From Nevskia sp. (GTDB taxonomy: Bacteria > Pseudomonadota > Gammaproteobacteria > Nevskiales > Nevskiaceae): a stretch of DNA of 64,000 nucleotides. The notes beneath the pieces were generated by a model, which did no database searches, was not told the DNA's origin, and saw nothing but the letters and a program-made list of their open reading frames with translations. Below, piece by piece: positions 43,625-52,680 of the stretch. Within the stretch, counting starts at the first letter, position 1. Every line of letters begins with the position of its first letter. The position numbers were made by a program, and so were the translations under genes. Location of the stretch: NCBI RefSeq assembly GCF_021732705.1, contig NZ_JAKFUM010000003.1, positions 450,934-514,933 of the forward strand, given 5' to 3'.

Positions 43625-44659
43625 ATGAATCTGAAAGGCATCGCGGTCAAGACCCATGACATGTCGCTGCGTGACGGCATGCACCCGAAGCGCCACCAGA
43701 TCAGCATCGAACAGATGCAGAAGATCGCCACTGGCCTCGATGCCGCCGGCGTGCCGCTGATCGAAGTCACCCACGGCGATGGTCTCGGCGGTGGCAGCGT
43801 CAACTACGGCTTCGCCGCCGCCAGCGACGAGGACTACCTCCGCGCCGTCATCCCGCTTCTCAAGCAGGCCAAAGTCTCCGCCCTGCTGATCCCGGGCATC
43901 GGCACCGTCGACGACCTGAAAGTGGCCGCCGACTGCGGAATCCACACGGTCCGGGTCGCCACCCACTGCACCGAGGCCGATGTCAGCGAGCAGCACATCG
44001 TCGCGGGCAGAAAGCTCAACCTCGACACCGTCGGCTTCCTGATGATGGCTCACATGAGCGAGCCGGAAGCGCTGCTCAAGCAGGCCCGACTGATGGAGAG
44101 CTACGGCGCCCAGACCATCTACGTCACCGACTCGGCCGGCTACATGCTGCCGGACGATGTCACGGCCAGAATCGGCCACCTGCGCCAGCACCTGAACCCG
44201 GACACCGAACTCGGCTTCCATGGTCACCACAACCTGTCGATGGGCGTGTCGAACAGCCTCGCCGCCATCGAAGCGGGTGCGCGGCGCATCGACTGCGCCT
44301 GCGGCGGCATGGGCGCCGGTGCCGGCAACACGCCGCTCGAAGTGTTCATCGCGGTGGCCAACCGGATGGGTATCGAGACCGGGGTCGACCTGTTCAAGGT
44401 CACCGATGTTGCAGAAGACCTGGTCACCCCGATCCTCGACTTCCCGGTGCGCATCGACCGCAACTCGCTGACGCTCGGCTATGCCGGCGTCTACTCGAGC
44501 TTCCTGCTGTTCGCCCGCCGCGCCGAAGCCAAGTACGGCGTGCCGGCAAGAGAAATCCTGATCGAGCTGGGCCGCCTGAAGATGGTCGGCGGTCAGGAAG
44601 ACATGATTGAAGACACCGCCATCAACATGGCTCGCGAGCGTGGGCTGCTGGCAGCCTGA
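43625..44659 (+). CDS. mhpE: 4-hydroxy-2-oxovalerate aldolase
   Basis: 344 residues. [20 protein letters not shown] gives the metal and catalytic Arg/Asp motif of DmpG/MhpE, followed by [54 protein letters not shown] with the metal His pair, and [17 protein letters not shown]. It splits 4-hydroxy-2-oxovalerate into pyruvate and acetaldehyde and forms a complex with the dehydrogenase encoded just before it. It ends five bases before the acyl-CoA ligase start. Confidence 0.95.
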   Translation: MNLKGIAVKTHDMSLRDGMHPKRHQISIEQMQKIATGLDAAGVPLIEVTHGDGLGGGSVNYGFAAASDEDYLRAVIPLLKQAKVSALLIPGIGTVDDLKVAADCGIHTVRVATHCTEADVSEQHIVAGRKLNLDTVGFLMMAHMSEPEALLKQARLMESYGAQTIYVTDSAGYMLPDDVTARIGHLRQHLNPDTELGFHGHHNLSMGVSNSLAAIEAGARRIDCACGGMGAGAGNTPLEVFIAVANRMGIETGVDLFKVTDVAEDLVTPILDFPVRIDRNSLTLGYAGVYSSFLLFARRAEAKYGVPAREILIELGRLKMVGGQEDMIEDTAINMARERGLLAA

Positions 44660-44663
44660 GATC

Positions 44664-46370
44664 GTGAACAAGGCCACCACCACCTTCCGCGCGGCGCGCG
44701 ACCTGTTGCTGCGCCATCGCAGCGACTACACGTCCGCGATGCGCGAGTTCGCCTGGCCGCAGTTGCCCAGCTTCAACTGGGCGCTCGACCATTTCGATGA
44801 TCTGGCGCGCGGCAACGGCAGCACTGCGCTGTGGATCGTCGATGACGCCGGCAACGAGCTGAAGCGCTCGTTCGAAGAACTGCGCATCGCTTCCAATCGC
44901 ACCGCCAACTGGCTGCGCGCACTCGGCGTGCGGCGTGGCGATCGCCTGCTGGTGATGCTGCCGAATCGGGTCGAGCTGTGGGAAGTGATGCTGGCGGCGA
45001 TCAAGCTCGGTGCGGTGCTGGCACCGGCGACGCAGATCCTGTCGGTGGCCGACCTTCAAGACCGCATCGAGCGCGGCGACATGCGCGCGGTGATCGCCGA
45101 TGAGGCCAGCACGGCCAAGTTCGATGGCATCGCCGACGGCAGGCTCAAGATCGTCGTCGGTGGCGAAGCCGAGGGCTGGACTGCGTACTCGGAAGCGGCA
45201 CATGCCGCAGACGGCTACACCGCCGATGGCGCGACCGAGGGCAGCGATCCCTGCGTGCTGTATTTCACGTCCGGCACTACCTCGAAGCCGAAGATGGTGC
45301 TGCACACCCAGACCAGCTATCCGGTCGGTCATCTGAGCACGATGTACTGGCTCGGCCTGCAGGCCGGCGACGTGCATCTGAACATCAGCTCGCCGGGCTG
45401 GGCCAAGCACGCCTGGAGTTGCTTCTTCGCGCCCTGGCAGGTCGGTGCGACGGTGTTCATCTACAACCAGGGCCGCTTCGATGGCGCGAAGACCTTGGCG
45501 ACCATCGTCCGCTGTGGCGTCACCAGCCTGTGTGCGCCGCCGACGGCTTGGCGCAGCCTTATCCTGGAAGACCTGAGGGCCTATCCGGTCGCGCTGCGCG
45601 AGCTGACCAGCGCCGGCGAGCCGCTGAATCCGGAAGTGATCGAACAGGTCAAAGCTGCATGGGGCATCACCATCCGCGAAGGCTTCGGCCAGACCGAATC
45701 GACCGCGATGCTCGGCAACCCGCCGGGTCAGCCGGTGCGTTACGGCTCGATGGGCCGGCCGCTGCCGGGTTATCAGATTGATCTGCTCGATCTCGATGGC
45801 ACGGTGGCCCGGGAAGGCGAGATTTCAGTTCGGCTGAGCCCGCGCCCGACCGCGATCATGGCCGGCTACGCGGGCGACGACGCGAAGACGCGGAAAGCGC
45901 TCGGTGGCTCGCACTACGGCACCGCCGATGTCGCGTCGATCGACGCTGATGGCTACTACTGGTACGTCGGTCGTACTGATGACGTGTTCAAGAGTTCGGA
46001 CTACCGCATCTCGCCGTTCGAGCTGGAAAGCGCCTTGCTCGAACATCCGGCGGTCGCCGAAGCGGCCGTGTTCGAAAGCCCGGACTCGAAGCGTCTCTGC
46101 GTGCCCAAGGCCTGCGTGATCCTGACACCCGGCCATGCACCGACAGCGGACACCGCGAAAGTGATCCTGCAGTTCGCGCGCGAGCGGCTGGCGCCGTACC
46201 AGAAGATCCGCGTGCTGGAGTTCTGCGAGCTGCCGAAGACCGTGTCCGGCAAGGTCAAGCGCAACGAACTGCGCGCCACCGAAGCCGAGCGCCGTGCGTC
46301 CGGAACCCGCGGTCCGCACGAGTATTTCGACACCGATTTCCCCGAGCTGCTGGATACCCGACGCGCCTGA
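44664..46370 (+). CDS. AMP-dependent acyl-CoA ligase (acetyl-CoA-synthetase-like)
   Basis: 568 residues from a GTG four bases after mhpE; the frame is open further up, but inside mhpE. The adenylate-forming motifs are complete: [72 protein letters not shown], and the C-terminal catalytic lysine region [15 protein letters not shown]. The form [13 protein letters not shown] is typical of the medium/short-chain acyl-CoA synthetase group. In the p-cymene operon a related gene (cymE) accompanies the pathway. Here it may activate the short acid released by the meta-cleavage hydrolase. Confidence 0.92.
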   Translation: MNKATTTFRAARDLLLRHRSDYTSAMREFAWPQLPSFNWALDHFDDLARGNGSTALWIVDDAGNELKRSFEELRIASNRTANWLRALGVRRGDRLLVMLPNRVELWEVMLAAIKLGAVLAPATQILSVADLQDRIERGDMRAVIADEASTAKFDGIADGRLKIVVGGEAEGWTAYSEAAHAADGYTADGATEGSDPCVLYFTSGTTSKPKMVLHTQTSYPVGHLSTMYWLGLQAGDVHLNISSPGWAKHAWSCFFAPWQVGATVFIYNQGRFDGAKTLATIVRCGVTSLCAPPTAWRSLILEDLRAYPVALRELTSAGEPLNPEVIEQVKAAWGITIREGFGQTESTAMLGNPPGQPVRYGSMGRPLPGYQIDLLDLDGTVAREGEISVRLSPRPTAIMAGYAGDDAKTRKALGGSHYGTADVASIDADGYYWYVGRTDDVFKSSDYRISPFELESALLEHPAVAEAAVFESPDSKRLCVPKACVILTPGHAPTADTAKVILQFARERLAPYQKIRVLEFCELPKTVSGKVKRNELRATEAERRASGTRGPHEYFDTDFPELLDTRRA

Positions 46371-46413
46371 GCCCCGCTCAACTGCCGCGCATCATCTGAA
46401 CCGGAAGACCGCC

Positions 46414-47730
46414 ATGAACGCACCCGTCACGCCCGAGTCGAAGCCGATTCCGCTGTCCGAACTGCCGGTCGTCTGGACCGACAAGGAAAAGCATCGCTTC
46501 AAGGTCGCCCGGCGCAGCTTCGTCGACCCGGACATCCTGAAGACCGAATACGAGACGATCTTCAATAAGTGCTGGCTGTACCTCGGTCACGAGTCGGAAC
46601 TTGCCAAGCCGGGCGACTTCGTGACCCGCATCGTTGCCAAGCGCAGCATCCTGTTCACCCGGGACGCCAGCGGCAAGATCAATGCGATGTTCAACACCTG
46701 TCCGCATCGCGGTGCGCAGGTTTGCCGCGAGCGCAAGGGCAACGCCAAGTCGTTCCAGTGCTTCTATCACGGCTGGGTGTTCGGCTCTGACGGCAAGCTC
46801 AAGAGCCAGCCGGGTGCCGAGTGCTATCCGGACGACTTCAACGCCGACGGCGATGCCAATCTGGTACCGGTGCCGCGGCTCGATTCCTACCGCGGCTTCT
46901 GGTTCATCTGCTTCGATGCCAACGTGCAGTCGCTGCCGGATTATCTGGCCGGCGCGAAGGAGTGGATCGACATCGTCGCCGACCAGTCGGAAACGATGAT
47001 GACCCTGGTCGGCGGCACGCAGGAGTACCAGATTCGCGCCAACTGGAAGCTCTTGACCGAGAACTCGATCGACGGCTACCACGCGATGAACACTCACGCG
47101 ACGTACGTCGACTACCTGAAGAACTCGCAGGGCTCGATGAGTCCGGTGCCGTTCGATGGCACCGGCTACGACCTTGGCAACGGCCACGCGGTGATCGAGT
47201 ACCGCGCGCCCTGGGGGCGTCCGGTCGCGCAGTGGATTCCGCTGTGGGGCGAGGAAGGGAAAGTGGAGCTGGCGAAGGTCCACGCGCGGCTGGTCGAGCG
47301 CTTCGGACAGGCGCGCGCCGACCGCATCGCGTTCTCGAATCGCAACATGTTCATTTTCCCGAACCTGGTGATCAACGACATCATGGCGATCACCGTGCGC
47401 ACCTATTACCCGACCGCGCCGGATGCGATGAATGTCTTCGGCTGGGCGCTGGCGCCGAACGAGGAAAGCGCGTGGGCGCGCAAGTATCGACTGTCGAACT
47501 TCCTCGAATTCCTCGGCCCGGGCGGCTTCGCGACACCGGATGATGTCGAAGCGCTGGAACAGTGCCAGCGCGGCTTCGAGTCGATGCTCGAAGCGCCGTG
47601 GAGCGACATCTCCAAGGGCATGAAGAAAGAAAAGGTCAACTACGACGACGAGCTGCAGATGCGCACGTTCTGGACCCAGTGGCAGGCCTGCACCAAGGCC
47701 ACCGCGGCGCCTCGCACGGGAGACCGCTGA
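46414..47730 (+). CDS. aromatic ring-hydroxylating dioxygenase, alpha subunit
   Basis: 438 residues. The Rieske [2Fe-2S] motif is C96-P-H98 in [16 protein letters not shown] and C116-x-x-H119 in [10 protein letters not shown]. The mononuclear iron motif is in [16 protein letters not shown] (H223, H228, with bridging D220). The protein is the large, catalytic subunit of a Rieske non-haem iron oxygenase and adds both O atoms of O2 to an aromatic ring, giving a cis-dihydrodiol. The beta subunit follows with a 4-base overlap. Overall organisation with ferredoxin and CymR-like regulator resembles p-cumate 2,3-dioxygenase; the true substrate is unproven. Confidence 0.95.
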   Translation: MNAPVTPESKPIPLSELPVVWTDKEKHRFKVARRSFVDPDILKTEYETIFNKCWLYLGHESELAKPGDFVTRIVAKRSILFTRDASGKINAMFNTCPHRGAQVCRERKGNAKSFQCFYHGWVFGSDGKLKSQPGAECYPDDFNADGDANLVPVPRLDSYRGFWFICFDANVQSLPDYLAGAKEWIDIVADQSETMMTLVGGTQEYQIRANWKLLTENSIDGYHAMNTHATYVDYLKNSQGSMSPVPFDGTGYDLGNGHAVIEYRAPWGRPVAQWIPLWGEEGKVELAKVHARLVERFGQARADRIAFSNRNMFIFPNLVINDIMAITVRTYYPTAPDAMNVFGWALAPNEESAWARKYRLSNFLEFLGPGGFATPDDVEALEQCQRGFESMLEAPWSDISKGMKKEKVNYDDELQMRTFWTQWQACTKATAAPRTGDR

Positions 47731-48230
47731 TGAGCACGCTGACCCTCGCCACCGTCACCCGCGAGCAGGTCGAGGACTTCATGTTTCTCGAAGCGGAAAT
47801 CCTCGACGAGTGGCGTCTGAAGGAATGGCTGACCTTGTTCACGCAGGACGCCACCTACAACGTGCCGGCCACCGACGTGGCCCCGAACGCCTCGCCGGAC
47901 AGTGCGCTGTTCTACGTCGCCGATGATCGTTTCCGGCTCGAGCAGCGGGTCGAGCGCCTGCTGAAGCGCACCGCCCATGCCGAGTTCCCGCGCTCGAAGA
48001 CGCGGCATCTGGTGTCGAACGTGCGCATTCGCAGCCGCTCGGAAACCGAACTCGATGTCGGTGCCGCCGTGCTGACCTACCGCACCAAGATGGGCCTGAC
48101 CGAAACCTACATCGGCAGCTATCGCTACCGGCTGGTGGTCGAAGACGGCCGGCTGCTGATCCGCGAGAAGCGCTGCATTCTCGACATGGATGGCCTCAAA
48201 CCCAACGGTCGCATCAGCATCATTCTCTGA
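47730..48230 (+). CDS. aromatic ring-hydroxylating dioxygenase, beta subunit
   Basis: 166 residues, normal length for the small subunit, with the NTF2-like fold: VEDFMFLEAEILDEWRLKEW, LTLFTQDATYNVPATDV, FPRSKTRHLVSNVRIRSRSE and YIGSYRYRLVVEDGRLLIRE. It has no cofactor and shapes the alpha3-beta3 hexamer. Its ATG overlaps the stop of the alpha gene (ATGA), so the two chains are made in equal amounts. Confidence 0.94.
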   Translation: MSTLTLATVTREQVEDFMFLEAEILDEWRLKEWLTLFTQDATYNVPATDVAPNASPDSALFYVADDRFRLEQRVERLLKRTAHAEFPRSKTRHLVSNVRIRSRSETELDVGAAVLTYRTKMGLTETYIGSYRYRLVVEDGRLLIREKRCILDMDGLKPNGRISIIL

Positions 48231-48240
48231 GATCAGGCCG

Positions 48241-49137
48241 ATGAACCCTCCCTTCCGCTACAAGCGCCTCGGCTACGTCGCCCTGAACGTCACCGATCTG
48301 ACGCGCAGCGCCGCGTTCTATCGCGATCTGGTCGGGCTCGATGTCAGCGATTCCAGTGACGCAAGTGTCGCGCTGCGCTGCTCGCGCGACCATCATGCGA
48401 TGCTGCTCTATCCGGCCGCGCAGCCGGGCCTGAAGCGCATCGCCTTCGAACTGGAATCGGCGGCCGATCTGGCCAAGGCGCGCGACTACGTGGTCAGCCT
48501 CGGGCTGGAAGTGGAAGCGGTCTCGGCCGACGAAAAGAAGACGCTGCGGCTGGTCGATGCGCTGCGCTTCAGGATTCCCGGCTGTGGCCTGTGCATCGAG
48601 CTGTTCGTGCAGATGATGTTCATGGCCAAGCCGTTCGAAGCGCGGCTGGCGAAGATCGAGCGGCTTGGCCATGTCGTGCTGAACGTCGCCGATTTCAATG
48701 CCACGGTCAGCTTCCTGAACGACCAGCTCGGCTTCCGCACCTCGGACTTCGTGCCCGGTTTCGCGGCCTTCCTGCGCGCGCACCCGAATCCGCTGCATCA
48801 CTCGCTGGCGGTGCTCAGCGGTGCCGATGACCATCTGAACCACGTCAACTTCATGGTCAGCGACATCGACGACATCGGCCGGGCGATGAATCGCATGAAG
48901 GCCGCCGGCGTCGAGATCGTGTTCGGGCCGGGCCGGCACCTGCCGTCGGAAAGCATCTTCCTGTACTTCCTCGATCCGGACGGCATGACCGTCGAATACA
49001 GCTTCGGCATGGAAACCTTCCCAGAAGCCGGTGCCCGCGAAGCGCGGCTGCTGGAACCGGTGCCGGCCACGCTGGATACCTGGGGCAGTGTCGCCACGCC
49101 GCCGTTCGGCAAGATTGGCGCGATCGAACGGTCATGA
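48241..49137 (+). CDS. type I extradiol ring-cleavage dioxygenase (VOC family)
   Basis: 298 residues with two vicinal-oxygen-chelate modules. The second carries the iron ligands H144 (ERLGHVVLNVADF), H201 (HLNHVNFMVSDIDDI) and E252 (MTVEYSFGMETF), as in BphC-type enzymes. The first module (RLGYVALNVTDLTRSAAFYR) is the non-catalytic one. It opens the ring of a catechol-type intermediate next to the two hydroxyls, using Fe(II) and O2. Its stop overlaps the SDR start by four bases. In the cumate-like reading it would be the 2,3-dihydroxy-p-cumate 3,4-dioxygenase equivalent. Confidence 0.93.
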   Translation: MNPPFRYKRLGYVALNVTDLTRSAAFYRDLVGLDVSDSSDASVALRCSRDHHAMLLYPAAQPGLKRIAFELESAADLAKARDYVVSLGLEVEAVSADEKKTLRLVDALRFRIPGCGLCIELFVQMMFMAKPFEARLAKIERLGHVVLNVADFNATVSFLNDQLGFRTSDFVPGFAAFLRAHPNPLHHSLAVLSGADDHLNHVNFMVSDIDDIGRAMNRMKAAGVEIVFGPGRHLPSESIFLYFLDPDGMTVEYSFGMETFPEAGAREARLLEPVPATLDTWGSVATPPFGKIGAIERS

Positions 49138-49901
49138 GCACCGGCCCGCGCTTCGAAGGACAGGTGGCGATCGTCACCGGAGCCGGCCGCGGCATCGGCT
49201 ACGCTTGCGCCGAGCGCTTCGCCTCCGAAGGCGCGAATCTGGTGATCGGCGATCTCGATCAGGCGCAGGTCGATGCGGCCGTCAGTCAACTGATCGCCGA
49301 CTACGGCGTGAAGGTCGTCGGCGTGGCTGGCGACCTGTCGCATCAGTCGGTCGCCGAAGCGACCATCAAGGCCGCGCTCGACCACTACGGCCGCATCGAC
49401 GTGCTGGTCAACAACGCCGGCGGCGGCATCCTGCGGCCGTTCCTCGCGCACACGCCGGAAACGCTGAAGGCGACCATCGACCGCAACCTGTGGACGTGCA
49501 TCTGGTGCTGCTGGTACGCGCTGCCGACGATGCGCGCGCAGGGCTACGGCCGCATCGTCAATCTGGGTGCCGATTCGGTGCGCAACGGCCTGTTCGACCA
49601 CGCCGCCTACAACGCGGCCAAGGGCGGCATGCACGGCATGACCACCGGCCTGGCGCGTGAATACGCCCGCGAAGGCATCACCGTGAACACCGTCGCGCCC
49701 TGCGTGGTGCAGACCCCGCAGCTCGATGAAGTCGCCAAGCGCGATCCGGAACTGGTGCGCAAGGTGATCGACGTGGTGCCGATGGGCCGCCCGGGCACGA
49801 TGGACGAAATCGCGTCGATGGTCGCCTACCTCGGCAGCCGCGAAGCCGCATTCGTCACCGGTCAGGTGATCAGCGTCAACGGCGGCACGACGATGCTCTG
49901 A
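49134..49901 (+). CDS. short-chain dehydrogenase, probable cis-dihydrodiol dehydrogenase
   Basis: 255 residues. It has the classical SDR core: VAIVTGAGRGIGYACAERFA, VLVNNAGGGILRPFL, catalytic Ser in NLGADSVRNGLFDHA, YNAAKGGMHGMTTG, and C-terminal GQVISVNGGTTML. The negative residue after strand two (IGDLDQAQ) indicates NAD preference. From its place between the extradiol gene and the ferredoxin it most likely oxidises the dihydrodiol made by the dioxygenase back to an aromatic diol. Confidence 0.92.
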   Translation: MSTGPRFEGQVAIVTGAGRGIGYACAERFASEGANLVIGDLDQAQVDAAVSQLIADYGVKVVGVAGDLSHQSVAEATIKAALDHYGRIDVLVNNAGGGILRPFLAHTPETLKATIDRNLWTCIWCCWYALPTMRAQGYGRIVNLGADSVRNGLFDHAAYNAAKGGMHGMTTGLAREYAREGITVNTVAPCVVQTPQLDEVAKRDPELVRKVIDVVPMGRPGTMDEIASMVAYLGSREAAFVTGQVISVNGGTTML

Positions 49902-49939
49902 GCCGCGCAGAATCCCTCTTTCCTTTCCATCACCCGCCC

Positions 49940-50254
49940 ATGCCCCAGTCCGTTGCCACGATCGCCGAGTCCGAGCTGCTCGACGGCGAGATGAAAACCT
50001 GGTTCCTGCCCGATGGCACGCGCATCGCGCTGTACCACGTCAATGGCGGGTTCTACGCCACGCAGGACACCTGCACCCACGAGAACGCCTCGCTGACCGA
50101 AGAAGGCCAGGTCGAAGGCGATCGCGTGATCTGCACCTGGCACTACTGCGAGTTCTCGATCATCGAAGGCACGGCGCTGAATTCGCCGTGCAGCGAGCCG
50201 CTGCAGACCTACCCGGTCACGCGCGTCGACGGGGTGCTCCATGTCCACTACTGA
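49940..50254 (+). CDS. Rieske-type ferredoxin of the dioxygenase
   Basis: 104 residues. The Rieske cluster ligands are C45-T-H47 (QDTCTHENASLTEEG) and C65-T-W-H68 (VICTWHYCEFSIIEG). Size and motif match ferredoxin components that shuttle electrons from a reductase to the oxygenase alpha subunit. The second motif has Tyr after His in place of the usual Gly, an odd but tolerated change. The gene overlaps the following TetR gene by 14 bases. Confidence 0.93.
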   Translation: MPQSVATIAESELLDGEMKTWFLPDGTRIALYHVNGGFYATQDTCTHENASLTEEGQVEGDRVICTWHYCEFSIIEGTALNSPCSEPLQTYPVTRVDGVLHVHY

Positions 50255-50954
50255 ACCTGTGATCGCAAGGGCCGGCCGCAGCCGTGCACCCGCGAAGCCG
50301 ACCATCGCCGGCAAGCCGCCACGGCGCCGCACGCAGGCGGAGCGCTCGGACGAGATGCAGCAGCGGCTGGTCGAAGCCGCCGCCACGGTGCTGCGCAAGA
50401 AAGGGTATGCCGGCTTGCGCACCGACGAAGTGGCGCGCGCCGCCAAGGTTTCGCGCGGCGCCCTGCAGCATCACTATCCGAGCAAGGACAGCCTCGTCGT
50501 CGCAACTGCCGAACACCTGCTGCGCGCGAGCCTGACCCGCGGCCAGAATCGCGCGGCCAGCGCCGTTGCCGCTGCCGATCCGATCGACGCGATCATCGCC
50601 GACGGCATGGAGTTCTTTCTCGGCCCGGATTTCGGCGTGGTGCTCGATCTGGTGCTGGCCGGCAGCAAGAGCCGCGGCCTGCGCGACCAGATCTACGCCC
50701 ATGCCCGCGAAAGCCGTCTCGGTGTCGAGGAAGCCTGGCTCGGCCTGCTGGTCGAACACGGCGTGCCGCGCGCGAAGGCGGAGAAGGTGCTGTGGCTGAC
50801 GATCAGCCTGATCCGCGGCCTTGCCGTACGAGCGCTGTGGCAGCGCGACGAGGCCCTGTTCAAGTCACTGCTCGATGAGTGGAAGCTGATCGTCGCCGAG
50901 CATCTGCGCGCCTACACCCACATCACACCGAAAACGAAAGGAGCCCCACGATGA
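50241..50954 (+). CDS. TetR-family repressor, CymR-like
   Basis: 237 residues. A basic N-terminal arm (GKPPRRRTQAERSDEMQQRL) leads into the TetR helix-turn-helix (VEAAATVLRKKGYAGLRTDE, then KVSRGALQHHYPSKDSL). The C-terminal ligand domain has FFLGPDFGVVLDLVLAGSKS, EEAWLGLLVEHGVPRAKAEK and RGLAVRALWQRDEALF. These match, segment by segment, my memory of the cumate-responsive CymR of Pseudomonas putida. It sits in the middle of the operon it probably represses, so it would autoregulate; a cumate-like acid is the likely inducer. Confidence 0.85.
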   Translation: MSTTEPVIARAGRSRAPAKPTIAGKPPRRRTQAERSDEMQQRLVEAAATVLRKKGYAGLRTDEVARAAKVSRGALQHHYPSKDSLVVATAEHLLRASLTRGQNRAASAVAAADPIDAIIADGMEFFLGPDFGVVLDLVLAGSKSRGLRDQIYAHARESRLGVEEAWLGLLVEHGVPRAKAEKVLWLTISLIRGLAVRALWQRDEALFKSLLDEWKLIVAEHLRAYTHITPKTKGAPR

Positions 50955-51823
50955 GCCTCTGGCAGGATTTTGTCGGCAGCGAGATTCGCATGATCGACAC
51001 CCCGAGCTTCGGGCGCATCCGCATTGCCGAGGCCGGCCGCAAAGGAGCGCCGGTAATCCTGTTTCAGCATGGCATCGGCGGGCATCTGGAAGCCTATTGC
51101 AAGAACCTCGTCGCGCTGTCGGACGAGTTCCATTGCATCGCGTTCGACTATGTCGGCCATGCGATGTCGAACCGCAAGGTCATGGAATACACGCCGCCGG
51201 TGCTGGCCGAACAGTTGCGCGAATTGATGGATGCGCTGGGCATCGACAAGGCGCATCTGTCCGGCGAGTCGCTGGGTGGCTGGGTCTCCGGCTACTTCGC
51301 GGTGAAGTATCCCGAGCGAGTGCTGAAGCTGATGCTGAACACCGGCGCCGGTATCCCGATCGTGTCCGAGAAGGGCCGGGCCGACATGCTCGACCTGATG
51401 GAGCGCTCGAAGAAGGCCGCGGGCGCTCAGCCTACCTTCGAGATGGTCAAGCACCGCATCGCCTGGCTGATCCATCCGAACAACCACCATCTGGTGACCG
51501 ACGAACTGGTCAATCTGCGGCTGCACTACTACCTGATGCCCGAGGGTCGCGAGGTCTCGCCGCTGGTCAACCGCATGCTGCCGCGACATGACGAATTCCT
51601 GGTGCCGCTGGAGCAGATCAAGGCCGAGACGATGCTGCTGTGGACCCGCGACAATCCGATCCACGATCTGGAATGCGCGCAAGCGGCCCATGCGCGAATC
51701 CCGGGTTCGACGCTGTACGTGATGAAGGCCGATGGCGCGCACTGGCCGCAGTACGAGGCCCCGGACGAGTTCAATCAGGTGGCGCGGGATTTCTTCGCCA
51801 GCCGCAGCGGGGTGGCCGCGTGA
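50951..51823 (+). CDS. alpha/beta-hydrolase, probable meta-cleavage product hydrolase
   Basis: 290 residues. The catalytic triad is visible: S107 in [14 protein letters not shown], Asp in [11 protein letters not shown], and His in [36 protein letters not shown] gives the oxyanion HG motif. The sequence fits C-C bond hydrolases of the MhpC/CmtE/XylF type that split ring-fission products into 2-hydroxypenta-2,4-dienoate and an acid. It overlaps the TetR stop and the hydratase start by four bases each. Confidence 0.9.
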   Translation: MSLWQDFVGSEIRMIDTPSFGRIRIAEAGRKGAPVILFQHGIGGHLEAYCKNLVALSDEFHCIAFDYVGHAMSNRKVMEYTPPVLAEQLRELMDALGIDKAHLSGESLGGWVSGYFAVKYPERVLKLMLNTGAGIPIVSEKGRADMLDLMERSKKAAGAQPTFEMVKHRIAWLIHPNNHHLVTDELVNLRLHYYLMPEGREVSPLVNRMLPRHDEFLVPLEQIKAETMLLWTRDNPIHDLECAQAAHARIPGSTLYVMKADGAHWPQYEAPDEFNQVARDFFASRSGVAA

Positions 51824-52647
51824 GCCGCGCCGGCCACGTGGCACCAGCGCGCAAGATCGTCGCCAAGCCGGCGACCGAGCGTCTGAAGATCGCGAACGAG
51901 CTGCGCGACGCCTATGCCAGCCTCGTGCCGATCGCACCGATCCGCGATCGGCTGCCGGCCGGCGATGTGGCCGCCGCCTACGCGATTCAGGACAGCAACA
52001 CCCGGCGCTGGCTGAAGGACGGCCGTCGTCTGGTCGGCCGCAAGATCGGCCTGACCTCGCTCGCGGTGCAGAAGCAGCTCGGCGTTGACCAGCCGGACTT
52101 CGGCATGCTGTTCGCCGACATGGCGGTCTGCGATGGCGAAGCCGTGGCAGCGGGCCGCGTGCTGCAGGGCAAGGTCGAAGCCGAGATCGCGTTCGTGCTG
52201 GAACGCGATCTGGTGATCGAACAGCCGACGATGGCCGACGTCACGCGTGCGATTGCCTACGCGACGGCGTCGATCGAGATCGTCGGCAGCCGCATCGCGA
52301 ACTGGGACATCCGCCTCGTCGATACCGTGGCCGACAACGCCTCGAGCGGCCTGTTCGTGCTCGGCAACACGCCGCATTCGCTGAACGGGCTGGACCTGCG
52401 CAACTGCCGCATGAACATGACCCGCGCGGGAGAGGTGGTGTCGACCGGCGTCGGCCATGCCTGTCTCGGTCATCCGCTGAACGCGACGCTGTGGCTCGCG
52501 CGCAAGATGGTCGAGGTCGGCCGGCCGCTGAAGGCCGGCGACATCATTCTGTCCGGCGCACTGGGCCCGATGGTGGCGGTGAAGTCGGGTGAATCCTACG
52601 AGGCGACGATCGAGGGACTCGGTTCGGTGCGCGCGGTGTTCGCCTGA
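51820..52647 (+). CDS. mhpD: 2-hydroxypenta-2,4-dienoate hydratase
   Basis: 275 residues from a GTG overlapping the hydrolase stop. The hydratase/decarboxylase (FAH-fold) motifs are [54 protein letters not shown] (metal Glu) and [20 protein letters not shown]. It adds water to the dienoate to give 4-hydroxy-2-oxovalerate, the substrate of MhpE at the start of the operon. The terminal position in the operon is followed by a hairpin that begins inside its stop region. Confidence 0.94.
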   Translation: MSRAGHVAPARKIVAKPATERLKIANELRDAYASLVPIAPIRDRLPAGDVAAAYAIQDSNTRRWLKDGRRLVGRKIGLTSLAVQKQLGVDQPDFGMLFADMAVCDGEAVAAGRVLQGKVEAEIAFVLERDLVIEQPTMADVTRAIAYATASIEIVGSRIANWDIRLVDTVADNASSGLFVLGNTPHSLNGLDLRNCRMNMTRAGEVVSTGVGHACLGHPLNATLWLARKMVEVGRPLKAGDIILSGALGPMVAVKSGESYEATIEGLGSVRAVFA

Positions 52648-52671
52648 CGCTGCGCGGCCCGGCGAACACCG
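52634..52671. terminator. hairpin at the end of the catabolic operon
   Basis: CGGTGTTCGCC and GGCGAACACCG are perfect 11-bp inverted arms around the mhpD stop codon. It lies between convergent operons and ends 9 bases before the last codon of the RND transporter gene. No T tract. Confidence 0.55.
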
Positions 52672-52680
52672 GCGGCCGCA

